Shown piece by piece: positions 10,914 through 20,355 of a stretch of DNA of 64,000 bases. Below the pieces are notes generated by a model. It had not been told where the DNA came from and ran no database searches. It saw only the letters and a list, made by a program, of their open reading frames with translations. The position numbers and the translations under genes were made by a program. Positions within the stretch are counted from its first letter, which is position 1. The number at the start of each line of letters is the position of its first letter. This stretch comes from Allopusillimonas soli (GTDB lineage Bacteria > Pseudomonadota > Gammaproteobacteria > Burkholderiales > Burkholderiaceae_B): the NCBI RefSeq assembly GCF_004153445.1, contig NZ_SDQC01000002.1, positions 434,001 through 498,000 of the forward strand, given 5' to 3'.

Positions 10914-10928
10914 TCACGGCCTTGTCAC
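10911..10928 (+). promoter_or_regulatory. Pho-box-like direct repeat upstream of ugpB
   Basis: Two 7-base repeats, CAGTCAC and TTGTCAC, are separated by 4 bases, the spacing of a PhoB box (CTGTCAT-N4-CTGTCAY). It lies 70 bases upstream of ugpB, whose E. coli homologue belongs to the Pho regulon. The spacer is GC-rich rather than AT-rich, so the match is suggestive only. Confidence 0.4.
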
Positions 10929-10997
10929 AGTCAAGTAATAAACTCATAAAGTGTCCGGAATCAAAAATCCCGGGGCATCCACTCAAGGAGAAACGCA

Positions 10998-12305
10998 ATG
11001 AAAGCACGGCTACTCGCCCTCTCTCTGGTCAGCGCATGTGCCGCCATGGGCAGCGCCCACGCCGCTACCGATATCAATTTCTGGCATTCAATGCAGGGTG
11101 CATTGGGCGACCGCGTCAACGAGCTCGTTGACGCCTTCAACAAGAGCCAGTCCGATTACGTCGTCCATGCCGTATACAAAGGCTCATACGGCGAATCCAT
11201 GAATGCGGGCATCGCCGCGTTCCGCGCGGGCAACGCGCCGGATATTCTGCAGGTATTTGAGGTGGGTACCGCCACCATGATGTACGCCAAGGGCGCCATC
11301 AAGCCGGTGCAGGAAATGTCCGAAGAAGCGGGCGACCCCATCAATCCCGACGATTTCCTGGGTGCAGTGGCCAGCTATTACTCTTCTTCCGAGGGCAAGC
11401 TGGTTTCCATGCCGTTCAACAGTTCCACGCCCGTCTTCTACTACAACAAAGACCTGTTCAAGAAGGCCGGCCTGGATGCCGAGCACCCTCCAAAGACATG
11501 GAAGGAAGTCGGCGAGGCGGCCAAAAAGCTGCGTGCGGCCGGCGCAGAATGCGGCTACACCACTTCATGGCCGGCCTGGATTCAGCTTGAAACCTTTGCC
11601 GCCTGGCACAATATTCCCTACGCATCCAAGAACAACGGCTTTGGCGGCGTCGACGCCCGCCTGGAGCTCGACAATCCGGTGTTCGTCAAGCACATGAGCT
11701 TCCTGGCCAATATGTCCAAGGAAGGCACTTTTACATATGGCGGCCGCGGCGACGCGCCCAATGCCCTGTTCACATCGGGTAAATGCGGTATGTTCACCGG
11801 CTCCAGCGGCAATCGCGCCAACATCATCAAGACCGGTGGCTTCGAATTCGGCACGTCTACCCTGCCTTACTACGACGACGTCGAGGGCGCGCCGCAGAAC
11901 ACCATCATTGGCGGGGCATCGCTGTGGGTGTTCAGCAAGAAATCGCCGGAGGTCTACAAGGGCGTGACCAAGTTCTTCCACTTCATTTCCAATCCGGAAA
12001 ACGCGGCCAATTGGCATCAGAACACGGGCTATGTGCCTGTCACCAAGGCCGGCTACGATCTCACCAAGAAATCGGGCTTTTATGAAAAGAACCCCGGCAC
12101 CGAAATCGCGGTCCAGGAGCTCAATGCAACAACGACCGAGAATTCCCGCGGCATCCGCCTGGGCTATCTGCCACAGATCCGCGATATCGAGGACGGCGTC
12201 ATGGAGAGCATCTTTTCTGGCGAGGTTCAGCCCGAGGCTGGCCTGAAGGAAATGGACAAGCGCGGCAACGAGCTGCTGGCACGCTTTGAAAAGAGCGTGA
12301 AGTAA
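10998..12305 (+). CDS. ugpB: sn-Glycerol-3-phosphate ABC transporter substrate-binding protein UgpB
   Basis: A 435-residue periplasmic binding protein. A signal peptide (KARLLALSLVSACAAMGSAHA) ends at about residue 22, followed by TDINFWHSMQGALGDRVNEL, typical of UgpB. Later conserved segments include MPFNSSTPVFYYNKD and FTSGKCGMFTGSSGNRANI. A strong AAGGAG Shine-Dalgarno lies 6-7 bases before the ATG. It delivers glycerol-3-phosphate or glycerophosphodiesters to UgpAE. First gene of ugpBAEC, downstream of a Pho-box-like site. Confidence 0.95.
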   Translation: MKARLLALSLVSACAAMGSAHAATDINFWHSMQGALGDRVNELVDAFNKSQSDYVVHAVYKGSYGESMNAGIAAFRAGNAPDILQVFEVGTATMMYAKGAIKPVQEMSEEAGDPINPDDFLGAVASYYSSSEGKLVSMPFNSSTPVFYYNKDLFKKAGLDAEHPPKTWKEVGEAAKKLRAAGAECGYTTSWPAWIQLETFAAWHNIPYASKNNGFGGVDARLELDNPVFVKHMSFLANMSKEGTFTYGGRGDAPNALFTSGKCGMFTGSSGNRANIIKTGGFEFGTSTLPYYDDVEGAPQNTIIGGASLWVFSKKSPEVYKGVTKFFHFISNPENAANWHQNTGYVPVTKAGYDLTKKSGFYEKNPGTEIAVQELNATTTENSRGIRLGYLPQIRDIEDGVMESIFSGEVQPEAGLKEMDKRGNELLARFEKSVK

Positions 12306-12344
12306 GCCAGCTGTTTCCTCGATACTGTGTACTAAAATCGCCAC

Positions 12345-13226
12345 ATGGAAAAACGCGTCGTCTTCAATCACAAGACCTTGCCGTATCTGCTGCTGCTGCC
12401 GCAGTTGGCCATCACGGTCGTGTTTTTTTTCCTGCCGGCCGGCCAGGCCATGTGGCAATCGTTCCGCATGGAGGACCCCTTCGGGCTGTCATCGCAGTTT
12501 GTGGGGCTCTCCAATTTCATCGAGCTTTTCCAGTCCGACAGCTATATCGAGTCGTTCGAGACCACGGCGCTCTTTTCGATATTGGTTGCGGTGCTCGGAC
12601 TGGGCATCTCCCTGCTGCTGGCTGTCATGGCCGATCGCGTGATGAAAGGCGCCATGGTGTACAAGACGCTACTCATCTGGCCCTATGCCGTGGCGACCGC
12701 TGTGGCCGGCGTGCTGTGGCTGTTCCTGTTTTCGCCGTCGGTCGGCATCCTGGCCGTGCTCATGACGCAGCTTGGCATCAGCTGGAATCCCAGGCTGAAC
12801 GCTAACGACGCCATGGCGCTGGTTGTGCTGGCATCGGTATGGAAGCAGATTTCCTACAATTTCCTGTTTTTCCTTGCCGGGCTGCAGTCCATACCCCGCT
12901 CGCTCATCGAAGCGGCGTCCATCGACGGTGCCAGCCCTTTTCGGCGCTTCTGGACCATTGTTTTTCCGCTGCTCTCGCCCACCACCTTCTTCCTGCTTAT
13001 CATCAATGTCATCTACGCGTTCTTCGATACGTTTGCCATCATTGATATCATGACGCAGGGAGGCCCCGGCGACAGCACGTCCATTCTTGTCTACAAGGTA
13101 TACAACGCGGGCTTCAGGGGCCTGGATCTGGGGTCGTCCGCAGCCCAATCGGTCGTGCTCATGATTATCGTGGTAGCGCTGACAGTGGTGCAGTTTCGCT
13201 ATATCGATCGCAAGGTCAATTATTAG
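12345..13226 (+). CDS. ugpA: sn-Glycerol-3-phosphate ABC transporter permease UgpA
   Basis: A 293-residue inner-membrane permease with six predicted transmembrane helices, the first at about residues 9-30 ([21 protein letters not shown]). The coupling EAA loop is [26 protein letters not shown], as expected of an MalF-type subunit that docks on UgpC. It lies 39 bases after ugpB and ends 32 bases before ugpE on the same strand. The length is normal. Confidence 0.95.
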   Translation: MEKRVVFNHKTLPYLLLLPQLAITVVFFFLPAGQAMWQSFRMEDPFGLSSQFVGLSNFIELFQSDSYIESFETTALFSILVAVLGLGISLLLAVMADRVMKGAMVYKTLLIWPYAVATAVAGVLWLFLFSPSVGILAVLMTQLGISWNPRLNANDAMALVVLASVWKQISYNFLFFLAGLQSIPRSLIEAASIDGASPFRRFWTIVFPLLSPTTFFLLIINVIYAFFDTFAIIDIMTQGGPGDSTSILVYKVYNAGFRGLDLGSSAAQSVVLMIIVVALTVVQFRYIDRKVNY

Positions 13227-13258
13227 GCGTCCAGCCTCACATAACCGGTCAAGCCGCC

Positions 13259-14101
13259 ATGATAGAACGCCGCCCCGTCCTGGATATTGTCACCCATGTG
13301 ATCCTGATCATCGGGGTGGCCATCATTGCCTTCCCTATCTACGTGACCTTCGTCGCATCCACGCAGACCGCGCAGGAAGTCGCCCAGGCCCCCATGTCGC
13401 TGCTGCCCGGCAGCCATTTCCTGGAAAATTACTGGCGCGTTCTCACCGGGAACGCGGCCAACACGCCGCCCGTCGCGCGCATGATGTGGATAAGCACCGT
13501 TATGGCGCTTGTCATTGCCATAGGCAAGATTGTCATTTCCATGCTTTCCGCGTTTGCGGTGGTTTACTTCCGCTTCCGCTTCCGCATGTTCTTTTTCTGG
13601 ATGATCTTCGTCACGCTGATGCTGCCGGTGGAGGTGCGCATCGCGCCCACGTACAAGGTTGTCGCCGATCTGGGCATGCTCAACAGCTACGCGGGCCTGA
13701 CCCTGCCGCTGATCGCATCGGCAACGGCGACTTTCCTGTTCCGCCAGTTCTTCCTCACCGTACCTGACGAACTCATCGAGGCCGCACGCATCGATGGCGC
13801 CGGGCCCATGCGCTTCTTCTGGGACGTGCTGCTGCCGCTGTCTCGAACCAGCATCGCAGCCCTGTTCGTCATCCAGTTCATCTATGGCTGGAATCAATAT
13901 CTATGGCCGCTCATCATTACCACCCATGAAAACATGTACCCCGTGGTAATCGGCATCAAGCGCATGATTGCCGGCGGCGACAGCGTCACCGAGTGGAATC
14001 TGGTGATGGCAACCGCCCTGCTCGCCATGATCCCGCCTGTTGCCGTTGTGGTATTCATGCAGAAATGGTTCGTCAAGGGTCTGGTGGATGCCGAGAAATA
14101 A
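13259..14101 (+). CDS. ugpE: sn-Glycerol-3-phosphate ABC transporter permease UgpE
   Basis: A 280-residue inner-membrane permease with six transmembrane segments. The N-terminus [19 protein letters not shown] is UgpE-like. The EAA loop is [24 protein letters not shown], and the C-terminus ([19 protein letters not shown]) matches the MalG-type end. It pairs with UgpA. It is followed after 18 bases by ugpC. Confidence 0.95.
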   Translation: MIERRPVLDIVTHVILIIGVAIIAFPIYVTFVASTQTAQEVAQAPMSLLPGSHFLENYWRVLTGNAANTPPVARMMWISTVMALVIAIGKIVISMLSAFAVVYFRFRFRMFFFWMIFVTLMLPVEVRIAPTYKVVADLGMLNSYAGLTLPLIASATATFLFRQFFLTVPDELIEAARIDGAGPMRFFWDVLLPLSRTSIAALFVIQFIYGWNQYLWPLIITTHENMYPVVIGIKRMIAGGDSVTEWNLVMATALLAMIPPVAVVVFMQKWFVKGLVDAEK

Positions 14102-14119
14102 TCGAATCTGGAACTACAC

Positions 14120-15205
14120 ATGGCAACCCTGAGCTTTCGCAACGTCACCAAAACCTATCCCAACGGTGTCGCCGTCATACACGGCATAGACATGGAAGTT
14201 GCCGATGGCGAATTCATCGTGATTGTCGGGCCCTCGGGCTGCGGCAAATCCACGCTCATGCGCATGGTGGCGGGCCTGGAAAGCATTACGGGCGGGGAAA
14301 TCGCCATCGGCGGCAAGGTGGTCAACGAGCTTGAGCCGGCCGAACGCGACATCGCCATGGTGTTCCAGAACTACGCCCTGTACCCCCACATGAGCGTCTA
14401 CCAGAACATGGCCTACGGATTGAAGATCCGCAAGCTGGGCAAGGCGCAGATCGACGAAAAGGTTCAGGATGCCGCGCGTATCCTTGAGCTCTCTCAGTTG
14501 CTGGATCGCCGGCCCGGCCAGTTGTCGGGCGGCCAGCGCCAGCGCGTGGCGATGGGGCGCGCCATTGTACGGGACCCCAAGGTATTTCTCTTCGACGAAC
14601 CGCTGTCCAACCTGGATGCCAAGCTACGCGTCCAGATGCGGCTGGAAATTCAGAAACTGCACAGGCGCCTGGGAACAACCAGCCTCTATGTGACGCACGA
14701 TCAGGTCGAGGCCATGACGCTGGCCCAGCGCATGGTGGTCATGAACAAGGGCATTCCCGAGCAGATCGGCACGCCGGTCGAAGTATTCGACAAGCCAGCG
14801 TCCATTTTCGTGGCGGGTTTCATCGGATCTCCGCCAATGAATCTTATTCCCGTCCAGGTTGATCATGACCTGAATGTACTGGATGGCGAAGGCGGCAGGC
14901 TGGACTTCGATCCGGGCGTAATTCCCCGTGCCATGGCCGGGCGCAAGGCAATATTAGGGATGCGCCCGGAGCATATTGTCCTGCATCGCCAGGGCGTGCC
15001 TGTCACGGTCGAAATGGTGGAGATCCTGGGCTCGGAACAGCTGATACACGGTCGCCACGGCCCCGCGCCGCTGGTCCTGCGTTGCCCCATCGGGCTGACG
15101 AGCGAGTACCCCCTGCAAATCGGCGAGGCGGTTCAGTTCGGCCCCGACCCCGCCCATCCCCTTCACTGGTTCGATCCGGACAGCGGCCGACGCATCGACG
15201 TCTAG
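14120..15205 (+). CDS. ugpC: sn-Glycerol-3-phosphate ABC transporter ATPase UgpC
   Basis: A 361-residue ABC ATPase of the MalK/UgpC type: Walker [13 protein letters not shown]-loop [11 protein letters not shown], signature [14 protein letters not shown], Walker [17 protein letters not shown] and H-loop [14 protein letters not shown]. The C-terminal third (from about residue 240) is the OB-fold regulatory domain, including ILGMRPEHI. It is the last gene of ugpBAEC. Transcription probably ends near the hairpin at 15267-15284, shared with the convergent livK gene. Confidence 0.95.
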   Translation: MATLSFRNVTKTYPNGVAVIHGIDMEVADGEFIVIVGPSGCGKSTLMRMVAGLESITGGEIAIGGKVVNELEPAERDIAMVFQNYALYPHMSVYQNMAYGLKIRKLGKAQIDEKVQDAARILELSQLLDRRPGQLSGGQRQRVAMGRAIVRDPKVFLFDEPLSNLDAKLRVQMRLEIQKLHRRLGTTSLYVTHDQVEAMTLAQRMVVMNKGIPEQIGTPVEVFDKPASIFVAGFIGSPPMNLIPVQVDHDLNVLDGEGGRLDFDPGVIPRAMAGRKAILGMRPEHIVLHRQGVPVTVEMVEILGSEQLIHGRHGPAPLVLRCPIGLTSEYPLQIGEAVQFGPDPAHPLHWFDPDSGRRIDV

Positions 15206-15261
15206 GAAGCGTGCGGCATACCGCCCGGGTTGCTTGCATTCACCGGGATGCCGCATCAATC

Positions 15262-15284
15262 AAAAAGCGCCCCGCAAGGGGCGC
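15262..15284 (-). terminator. Rho-independent terminator of livK (possibly bidirectional with ugpC)
   Basis: A 7-bp perfect stem GCGCCCC/GGGGCGC with a GCAA tetraloop occupies 15267-15284. On the minus strand it is followed by a run of five T (the AAAAA at 15262-15266 on the plus strand), giving a textbook intrinsic terminator 48 bases after the livK stop. On the plus strand it may also slow transcription leaving ugpC. Confidence 0.8.
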
Positions 15285-15331
15285 CGAAGGCGTGAAATGC
15301 GGTGCCAAGCTGTGGCCCCGCAATCGCTAGA

Positions 15332-16456
15332 TTATTCGTACGCGGTCTTGCTGCCGTCCTTGTGCCAGGTGAAGACTTCAAACTTGAAGTCATTCAGGTC
15401 GCCCTGCTTGTTCCAGGAGATCTTGCCGATGGGCGTGGACACTGTATTTGCATGCAGCCATTTCGCAACGGCAATCGGATCGTCCTTGCCCACGCCCTTG
15501 ATGCCTTCGGCAATGGACTGCAGCGCCGAATAGGCTGTCAGCTGGAACGCGCCCGACGGGTTGCGGCCCTTGTCCTTGAACGCCTTGACAATATCCGCAT
15601 TGGCCGGATCCTTGGTGAAATCTGCCGGCAGCGTAACCAGCATGCCCTCCACCGCGGCGCCAGCGATAGCGTTGATGTCAGGATTGCCCACCCCTTCGGG
15701 GCCCATGAAGCGCGCCTTCAGACCCTGTTCCGCGCCCTGGCGCAGCAACAGGCCCATCTCGGGATGGTAGCCACCGTAGTAGACGAAGTCAGCATCGCTG
15801 GTCTTGAGCTTGGTGATGACGGCGGAGTAATCGCTGTCGCCGGCATTGATGCCTTCGAACATGACGATATCCACGCCGGCTTTCTTCAGCTCGTCCCGTA
15901 CAGCCGTGGCTATACCCTGACCATAGGACTGCTTGTCGTGCAGCACCGCGACTTTCTTGGGCTTGATCTTTTCAATGATGAACTTGGCGGCGGCGGGGCC
16001 CTGTTGGTCATCGCGGCCGATGGTTCGAAAAATCGTGTCGTAGTTCTTGCCGTCGGTCACAGCGGGCGAGGTCGCCGAAGGCGTGACCATCACGATGCCT
16101 TCGTTGTTGTAGATATTGGTGGCCGCAATGGTGGCGCCCGAGCAAACATGGCCTACCACGTAGTGAATATCGTCATTGACCACGCGGTTGGCAACCACAG
16201 GACCCTGCTTTGGCTCGCAGCCATCATCCATTTGGACGGCTTCGAGCTTTTGGCCCAGCACGCCGCCGGCTGCATTGATACGCTCGATCGCGGTATCGAC
16301 ACCTTCTTTCACCATTGCACCATATTGGGTAACCGGGCCCGTGAACGGCCCTGCAACGGCAATCTTCAGGGTGTCGGCGGCGAAGGCGCCGCCCGATGCG
16401 AGCATGCCCGCGGCCAAGCCGATGGCGGCTGCGGCGGGAGTAAATCGAAATTTCAT
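15332..16456 (-). CDS. livK: Branched-chain amino acid ABC transporter substrate-binding protein
   Basis: A 374-residue periplasmic receptor of the Leu/Ile/Val-binding (HAAT) family. The signal peptide runs to AGMLASGGAFA at about residue 26, then DTLKIAVAGPFTGPVTQYG. Conserved segments are LGQKLEAVQMDDGCEPKQGP (with the family disulfide Cys) and GHVCSGATIAATNIY (ligand alpha-amino/carboxylate contacts). I start at the ATG at 16456, which has an AGGAGG Shine-Dalgarno at 16461-16466, rather than 20 codons upstream. It is unlinked from livHMGF by about 5.5 kb but is the obvious candidate partner. Monocistronic with its own terminator. Confidence 0.93.
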   Translation of the reverse strand: MKFRFTPAAAAIGLAAGMLASGGAFAADTLKIAVAGPFTGPVTQYGAMVKEGVDTAIERINAAGGVLGQKLEAVQMDDGCEPKQGPVVANRVVNDDIHYVVGHVCSGATIAATNIYNNEGIVMVTPSATSPAVTDGKNYDTIFRTIGRDDQQGPAAAKFIIEKIKPKKVAVLHDKQSYGQGIATAVRDELKKAGVDIVMFEGINAGDSDYSAVITKLKTSDADFVYYGGYHPEMGLLLRQGAEQGLKARFMGPEGVGNPDINAIAGAAVEGMLVTLPADFTKDPANADIVKAFKDKGRNPSGAFQLTAYSALQSIAEGIKGVGKDDPIAVAKWLHANTVSTPIGKISWNKQGDLNDFKFEVFTWHKDGSKTAYE

Positions 16457-16537
16457 ATAGCCTCCTGAAAGTACGCAGCAAAGGATACACCGAAACATAT
16501 TGCAGTGACCGGTCATGATGCATCAGGGTTTACGCTG

Positions 16538-16571
16538 AAAAACGCCTGGCCCTCCAGAAGAAGCCAGGCGT
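16538..16571 (-). terminator. Intrinsic terminator downstream of dps
   Basis: A 9-bp perfect stem ACGCCTGGC/GCCAGGCGT (16542-16550 with 16563-16571) and a 12-base loop lies 60 bases after the dps stop. On the minus strand it is followed by TTTT. Good position and structure for an intrinsic terminator. Confidence 0.75.
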
Positions 16572-16630
16572 CAGGCCGGGCGCTGTCAGCCCCCGGCAAT
16601 GCGGCAGCCTGTCAGGGCTGCGGCAACAGG

Positions 16631-17155
16631 CTACTGCAACAGGCTGCGGAGCATCCAGGCATTTTTTTCATGGACATCCAGACGCTGGGTCAGCAGATCG
16701 ACCGTCGGCTGGTCATTGACTGTGTCCGCCTTCTTGAGAGCAGCCCGGGCAGTCTTGGCGACGGCTTCATTGCCTTTGACGAGAATCTGTATCATGGTCT
16801 CGGCATCGGGTACCGCGTCGGGTTCCGCGATGGAGGACAGCCGGGCGTATTCGGCATAAGTGCCCGGCGCATAGTGACCCAATGCGCGGATGCGCTCGGC
16901 AATGCTGTCCAGCGCTTCCCACTCTTCGGTGTACTGGGTCATGAACATGAGATGCAGGGTGTTGAACAGAGGCCCTGTGACATTCCAGTGGAAATTATGG
17001 GTGGTCAGGTACAGCGTATAGGAATCGGCCAGCATCTTGGACAGTTCAGCGGCAACCGTTGCCCTGTCTTTCTCCGAAATGCCGATGTCTATGGGCAGGC
17101 CCTTGCTGCTCATGGGTGCCACTTTGCTGCTGTCAAGTTTTCGTGCTTTTGCCAT
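16631..17155 (-). CDS. dps: Dps-family DNA-binding ferritin-like protein
   Basis: A 174-residue miniferritin that oxidises and stores iron and shields DNA under peroxide stress. The intersubunit ferroxidase residues appear in THNFHWNVTGPLFNTLH and in EEWEALDSIAERIRALG (His, Asp, Glu). The basic N-terminal tail (AKARKLDSSKVAP) could give DNA binding. It forms a dodecamer in the cytoplasm by family precedent. It lies 120 bases downstream of oxyR on the same strand; only a very degenerate OxyR-box-like pattern is seen in that gap. Confidence 0.93.
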   Translation of the reverse strand: MAKARKLDSSKVAPMSSKGLPIDIGISEKDRATVAAELSKMLADSYTLYLTTHNFHWNVTGPLFNTLHLMFMTQYTEEWEALDSIAERIRALGHYAPGTYAEYARLSSIAEPDAVPDAETMIQILVKGNEAVAKTARAALKKADTVNDQPTVDLLTQRLDVHEKNAWMLRSLLQ

Positions 17156-17275
17156 GCTTTTCTCCAGAACTCATGAAGAGGAAAGATCGGTTTGAGAATA
17201 CCATGTCCACAGGGTGTTGATGATCAGGCAGCCATGATTATTTCCAATGGAGGTCATAGCCATGGGCTTTCGGGC

Positions 17276-18232
17276 TCAGGCCATTTGCGCCTCGTGCTCG
17301 GCCACGGAATCCAGATAGTGCACACCCGGCAGCCCGCAATGACGTACGGCACGTATCAAGGCTTCGATAGCGGCCGGTCGCGGAAAGCTTTTGCGGCATA
17401 CAAGCACCACGCGGCGGTCTGGCACCGGTTTCTTGAAAGGGATATAGGTCAGCAGCTGGTTCTCCATGCCGGCCATGGACAGGGAGCTGGCTGGCAACAC
17501 CGTGACGCCCAGGCCCGCCGCAACCATGTGCCGGATGGTTTCCAGAGAGGAACCCTCGAAGGTGCGTTGTATCCCTTCGCTGGAAGCTGAAAATCGGGAC
17601 AACTCCGGACATACTTCGAGAACCTGGTCTCGAAAGCAATGCCCGGTACCCAGCAGCAGCATGGTTTCATCCTTGAGGCGCGTCGCGTCGATCTCTTTTT
17701 TCTCAGCCCAGGGATGATGTTTGGGCACAGCCACCACAAAGGGCTCGTCGTAGAGCGCATGAATCGCAAGCCCCGTTTCCGGCAACGGTAAGGCAACAAT
17801 CGCGCAATCGATTTCCCCCTGGCGCAGCAGTTCGAGCAGCCGATGCGTGAAGTTCTCCTGCAGCAGCAGGGGCATTTGCGGGGTGGCTTCGATCTGAGTG
17901 GGTACCAGCCGGGGCAACAGATAGGGCCCTATCGTGTGAATGACGCCGACGCGCAGGGGGCCTGCCAGCGGATCGTGGCCCTGGCGGGCGATTTCCCTCA
18001 GGTTGGCCCCCTCCTCCAGTACGCGCTGGGCCTGTGCAACCACTCGCAGTCCAATAGGCGTAATGCCCACCTCGGTGCCGCCACGCTCGAACAGAACCAC
18101 GCCCAGTTCGTCCTCAAGTTTGCGTATGGCGACAGACAGCGTCGGCTGGCTCACGAAGCAGGCCTCGGCGGCGCGGCCGAAATGGCGTTCACGGGCAACG
18201 GCAACAATGTATTTGAGTTCAGTGAGTGTCAT
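17276..18232 (-). CDS. oxyR: Hydrogen peroxide-sensing regulator OxyR
   Basis: A 318-residue LysR-type redox sensor. The winged HTH is at residues 1-60 (TELKYIVAVARERHFGRAAE, then CFVSQPTLSVAIRKLE). The sensing cysteines are at residues 199 and 208 (GHCFRDQVLEVCPE), exactly the E. coli OxyR numbering and spacing. This identifies it as OxyR rather than a generic LysR protein. It follows recG by 33 bases and precedes dps, so peroxide response, repair and iron sequestration are linked. It is expected to activate dps and antioxidant genes when Cys199-Cys208 forms a disulfide. Confidence 0.96.
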   Translation of the reverse strand: MTLTELKYIVAVARERHFGRAAEACFVSQPTLSVAIRKLEDELGVVLFERGGTEVGITPIGLRVVAQAQRVLEEGANLREIARQGHDPLAGPLRVGVIHTIGPYLLPRLVPTQIEATPQMPLLLQENFTHRLLELLRQGEIDCAIVALPLPETGLAIHALYDEPFVVAVPKHHPWAEKKEIDATRLKDETMLLLGTGHCFRDQVLEVCPELSRFSASSEGIQRTFEGSSLETIRHMVAAGLGVTVLPASSLSMAGMENQLLTYIPFKKPVPDRRVVLVCRKSFPRPAAIEALIRAVRHCGLPGVHYLDSVAEHEAQMA

Positions 18233-18265
18233 AGTTGTTCTCGCAATAATCGGGCTGCGCCAGCG

Positions 18266-20341
18266 CTAACTGCGCAGGAAGTCCTCCTTGCCCCGCATCC
18301 AGCGCCGCATGTGCGCCTCGGCATGATCTGGAAACGCTTTCCGCATCAATGCAACGGCTTCCCGGGCCTGAGCGGCAAGGCGTTCGTCGGTGTCCAGGCT
18401 GGCGAATCGCAACAACGCCTGTCCCGACTGCCGCACTCCTAAAAACTCGCCCGGCCCCCGCTGTTCGAGATCGCGACGGGCAATCTCGAAGCCATCCACC
18501 GTTTCGTACATGGCGCGCAGGCGTTGACGTGCAATGGCGCTCAAGGGCGCCTGGTACATCAGTACACATATAGACTGTGTGCTGCCCCGCCCTACCCGAC
18601 CCCGCAATTGATGCAGCTGCGCCAGACCAAACCGTTCGGCATGTTCAATAATCATCAGTGACGCATTGGGTACATCGACCCCCACCTCTATCACTGTGGT
18701 GGCAACCAGCAGATCGATCCGGCCATCGCGAAAGGCCTGCATGACTTCCTGCTTGGCTGCCGGCGCCATCTTTCCGTGGATGAGCGCAACACGAAGATCC
18801 GGAAGCGCTTCGGCAAGCCTGGCATGCGTGTCCACGGCGGTCTGCAGCTGCAGCGCCTCGCTTTCCTCAACCAGGGGGCATACCCAATAAGCCTGTCTGC
18901 CCTGCCTGACTTCGGCTGTGACGCTGTCCAGCACCTCCGCTCGCCGGCTGTCGGCAATAAGCTTGGTAATGATGGGACTGCGGCCCGGCGGCAGCGCGTC
19001 GATGGCCGAGACATCAAGATCGGCGAAAAACGTCATGGCCAGTGTGCGGGGTATGGGCGTGGCGCTCATGTTGAGCTGGTGAGGCAGTAACGTGCCCGCA
19101 GGCGCCTCGCCCTTGCGGCTGAGCTGAAGGCGTTGCCCTACGCCGAACCGGTGCTGCTCGTCGAGCACAACGAGGCCAAGACTGTGAAAATCCACCTTGT
19201 CCTGGATAAGCGCCTGCGTACCCACGATCAATTGAGCGCGACCCTCGGCAATGTCCTGCATGGCCTTCCTGCGCAGCTTGCCGGACAGCCCGCCGGTAAG
19301 CCAGGCAACGCATACACCCAAAGGCTCCAGCCAGGCCGACAACTTGTGCAAATGCTGCTCGGCCAGAATTTCAGTCGGTGCCATGATGGCCACCTGACTG
19401 CCTGCCGATATAGCCTGGGCCGCGGCAAAGGCCGCCACTACGGTTTTTCCGCTACCCACGTCTCCCTGCAGCAGACGATGCATGGGAAATGCCCGCCCAA
19501 GGTCGGCGGATATTTCGGCGACGACGCGCTCCTGGGCCTGTGTCAGCCGGAAAGGCAGGCTTGCGCGCAGACGTTCCAGGAGTTCGTCCCGCGCGACCAG
19601 AGGTCTTGCCTTTTGGGCGCGGCGGGCTGCGCGCGCCTGCGCGAGCGAAAGTTGCTGCGCTAGCAGTTCGTCAAACTTGATGCGCACCCAGGCCGGATGG
19701 CCGCGCTCGATGAGTTCGTCATAGGATACTCGCGCAGGCGGGTGATGCAGCACACGAATGGCCTGGTCAAAGGGAATGAGCCTGTATTTCCGCAGCACTT
19801 CTTCGGGCAGCGTATCGGAAAGATCCGCCGTCGCCAGCGCCTGCTCGACGGCCTTGCGCAGGCTGGCCTGCGACAGACCATCTGTGGTCGGATAGACCGG
19901 AGTCAGGGCGTCGGGCAAGGGCGTCGCGGCGCTGCCGACCTTGGGATGCACCATCTCTAGCCCATTGAAGCCGCTGCGCACCTCGCCACGCACGCGCAGC
20001 GGCTTGCCTGCGGCCAATTGCTTCTGCTGGCTTGGATAGAAATTCATCCAGCGCAATTGAAGCCGGCCCGTTTCGTCGCTCAGCACCGCATGCAGCTGCC
20101 TGCGCGGCCTGAACTGCACCTCGCTATGCAGAACGTCGCCTTGCACCTGAGCCGTCATACCGGGCGCAAGCGCCCCTATGGGAAGAATGCGGGTTTCATC
20201 TTCGTAGCGCAGTGGCAGATGTACGACGAAATCGGCCGGCTCCCGCAACCCGAGGCGTTCCAGCCGGCGCTGGAGCAGCGCCGCCGGCGTTTGAGAGACG
20301 GTGCGCGGCGTCCCGGTCTCTTCGGACATGGAAGCGGACAC
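18266..20341 (-). CDS. recG: ATP-dependent DNA helicase RecG
   Basis: A 691-residue branched-DNA helicase that reverses stalled forks and processes R-loops and Holliday junctions. The N-terminal wedge/OB domain (about residues 60-140) contains RVRGEVRSGFNGLEMVHPK. The motor has Walker A LLQGDVGSGKTVVA, the DEQH box LVVLDEQHRFGVGQR, motif III MSATPIPRTLAMT and the TRG region IALRQLRGRVGRG-like (HQLRGRVGRGS). It follows ridA by 14 bases and is followed by oxyR. The start may also be the ATG four codons downstream. Confidence 0.96.
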   Translation of the reverse strand: MSASMSEETGTPRTVSQTPAALLQRRLERLGLREPADFVVHLPLRYEDETRILPIGALAPGMTAQVQGDVLHSEVQFRPRRQLHAVLSDETGRLQLRWMNFYPSQQKQLAAGKPLRVRGEVRSGFNGLEMVHPKVGSAATPLPDALTPVYPTTDGLSQASLRKAVEQALATADLSDTLPEEVLRKYRLIPFDQAIRVLHHPPARVSYDELIERGHPAWVRIKFDELLAQQLSLAQARAARRAQKARPLVARDELLERLRASLPFRLTQAQERVVAEISADLGRAFPMHRLLQGDVGSGKTVVAAFAAAQAISAGSQVAIMAPTEILAEQHLHKLSAWLEPLGVCVAWLTGGLSGKLRRKAMQDIAEGRAQLIVGTQALIQDKVDFHSLGLVVLDEQHRFGVGQRLQLSRKGEAPAGTLLPHQLNMSATPIPRTLAMTFFADLDVSAIDALPPGRSPIITKLIADSRRAEVLDSVTAEVRQGRQAYWVCPLVEESEALQLQTAVDTHARLAEALPDLRVALIHGKMAPAAKQEVMQAFRDGRIDLLVATTVIEVGVDVPNASLMIIEHAERFGLAQLHQLRGRVGRGSTQSICVLMYQAPLSAIARQRLRAMYETVDGFEIARRDLEQRGPGEFLGVRQSGQALLRFASLDTDERLAAQAREAVALMRKAFPDHAEAHMRRWMRGKEDFLRS

Positions 20342-20355
20342 GGGGTCCAGCCCGT

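Noticed and set aside
15302-16468. A 388-codon open frame opposite livK
   Set aside because: Mirror of a well-supported binding-protein gene; no family features and no ribosome binding site.
17156-17275. Possible OxyR box upstream of dps
   Set aside because: Only fragments resembling ATAG-N7-CTAT are seen (around 17240-17256); the match is too poor to list, although regulation by OxyR is biologically likely.
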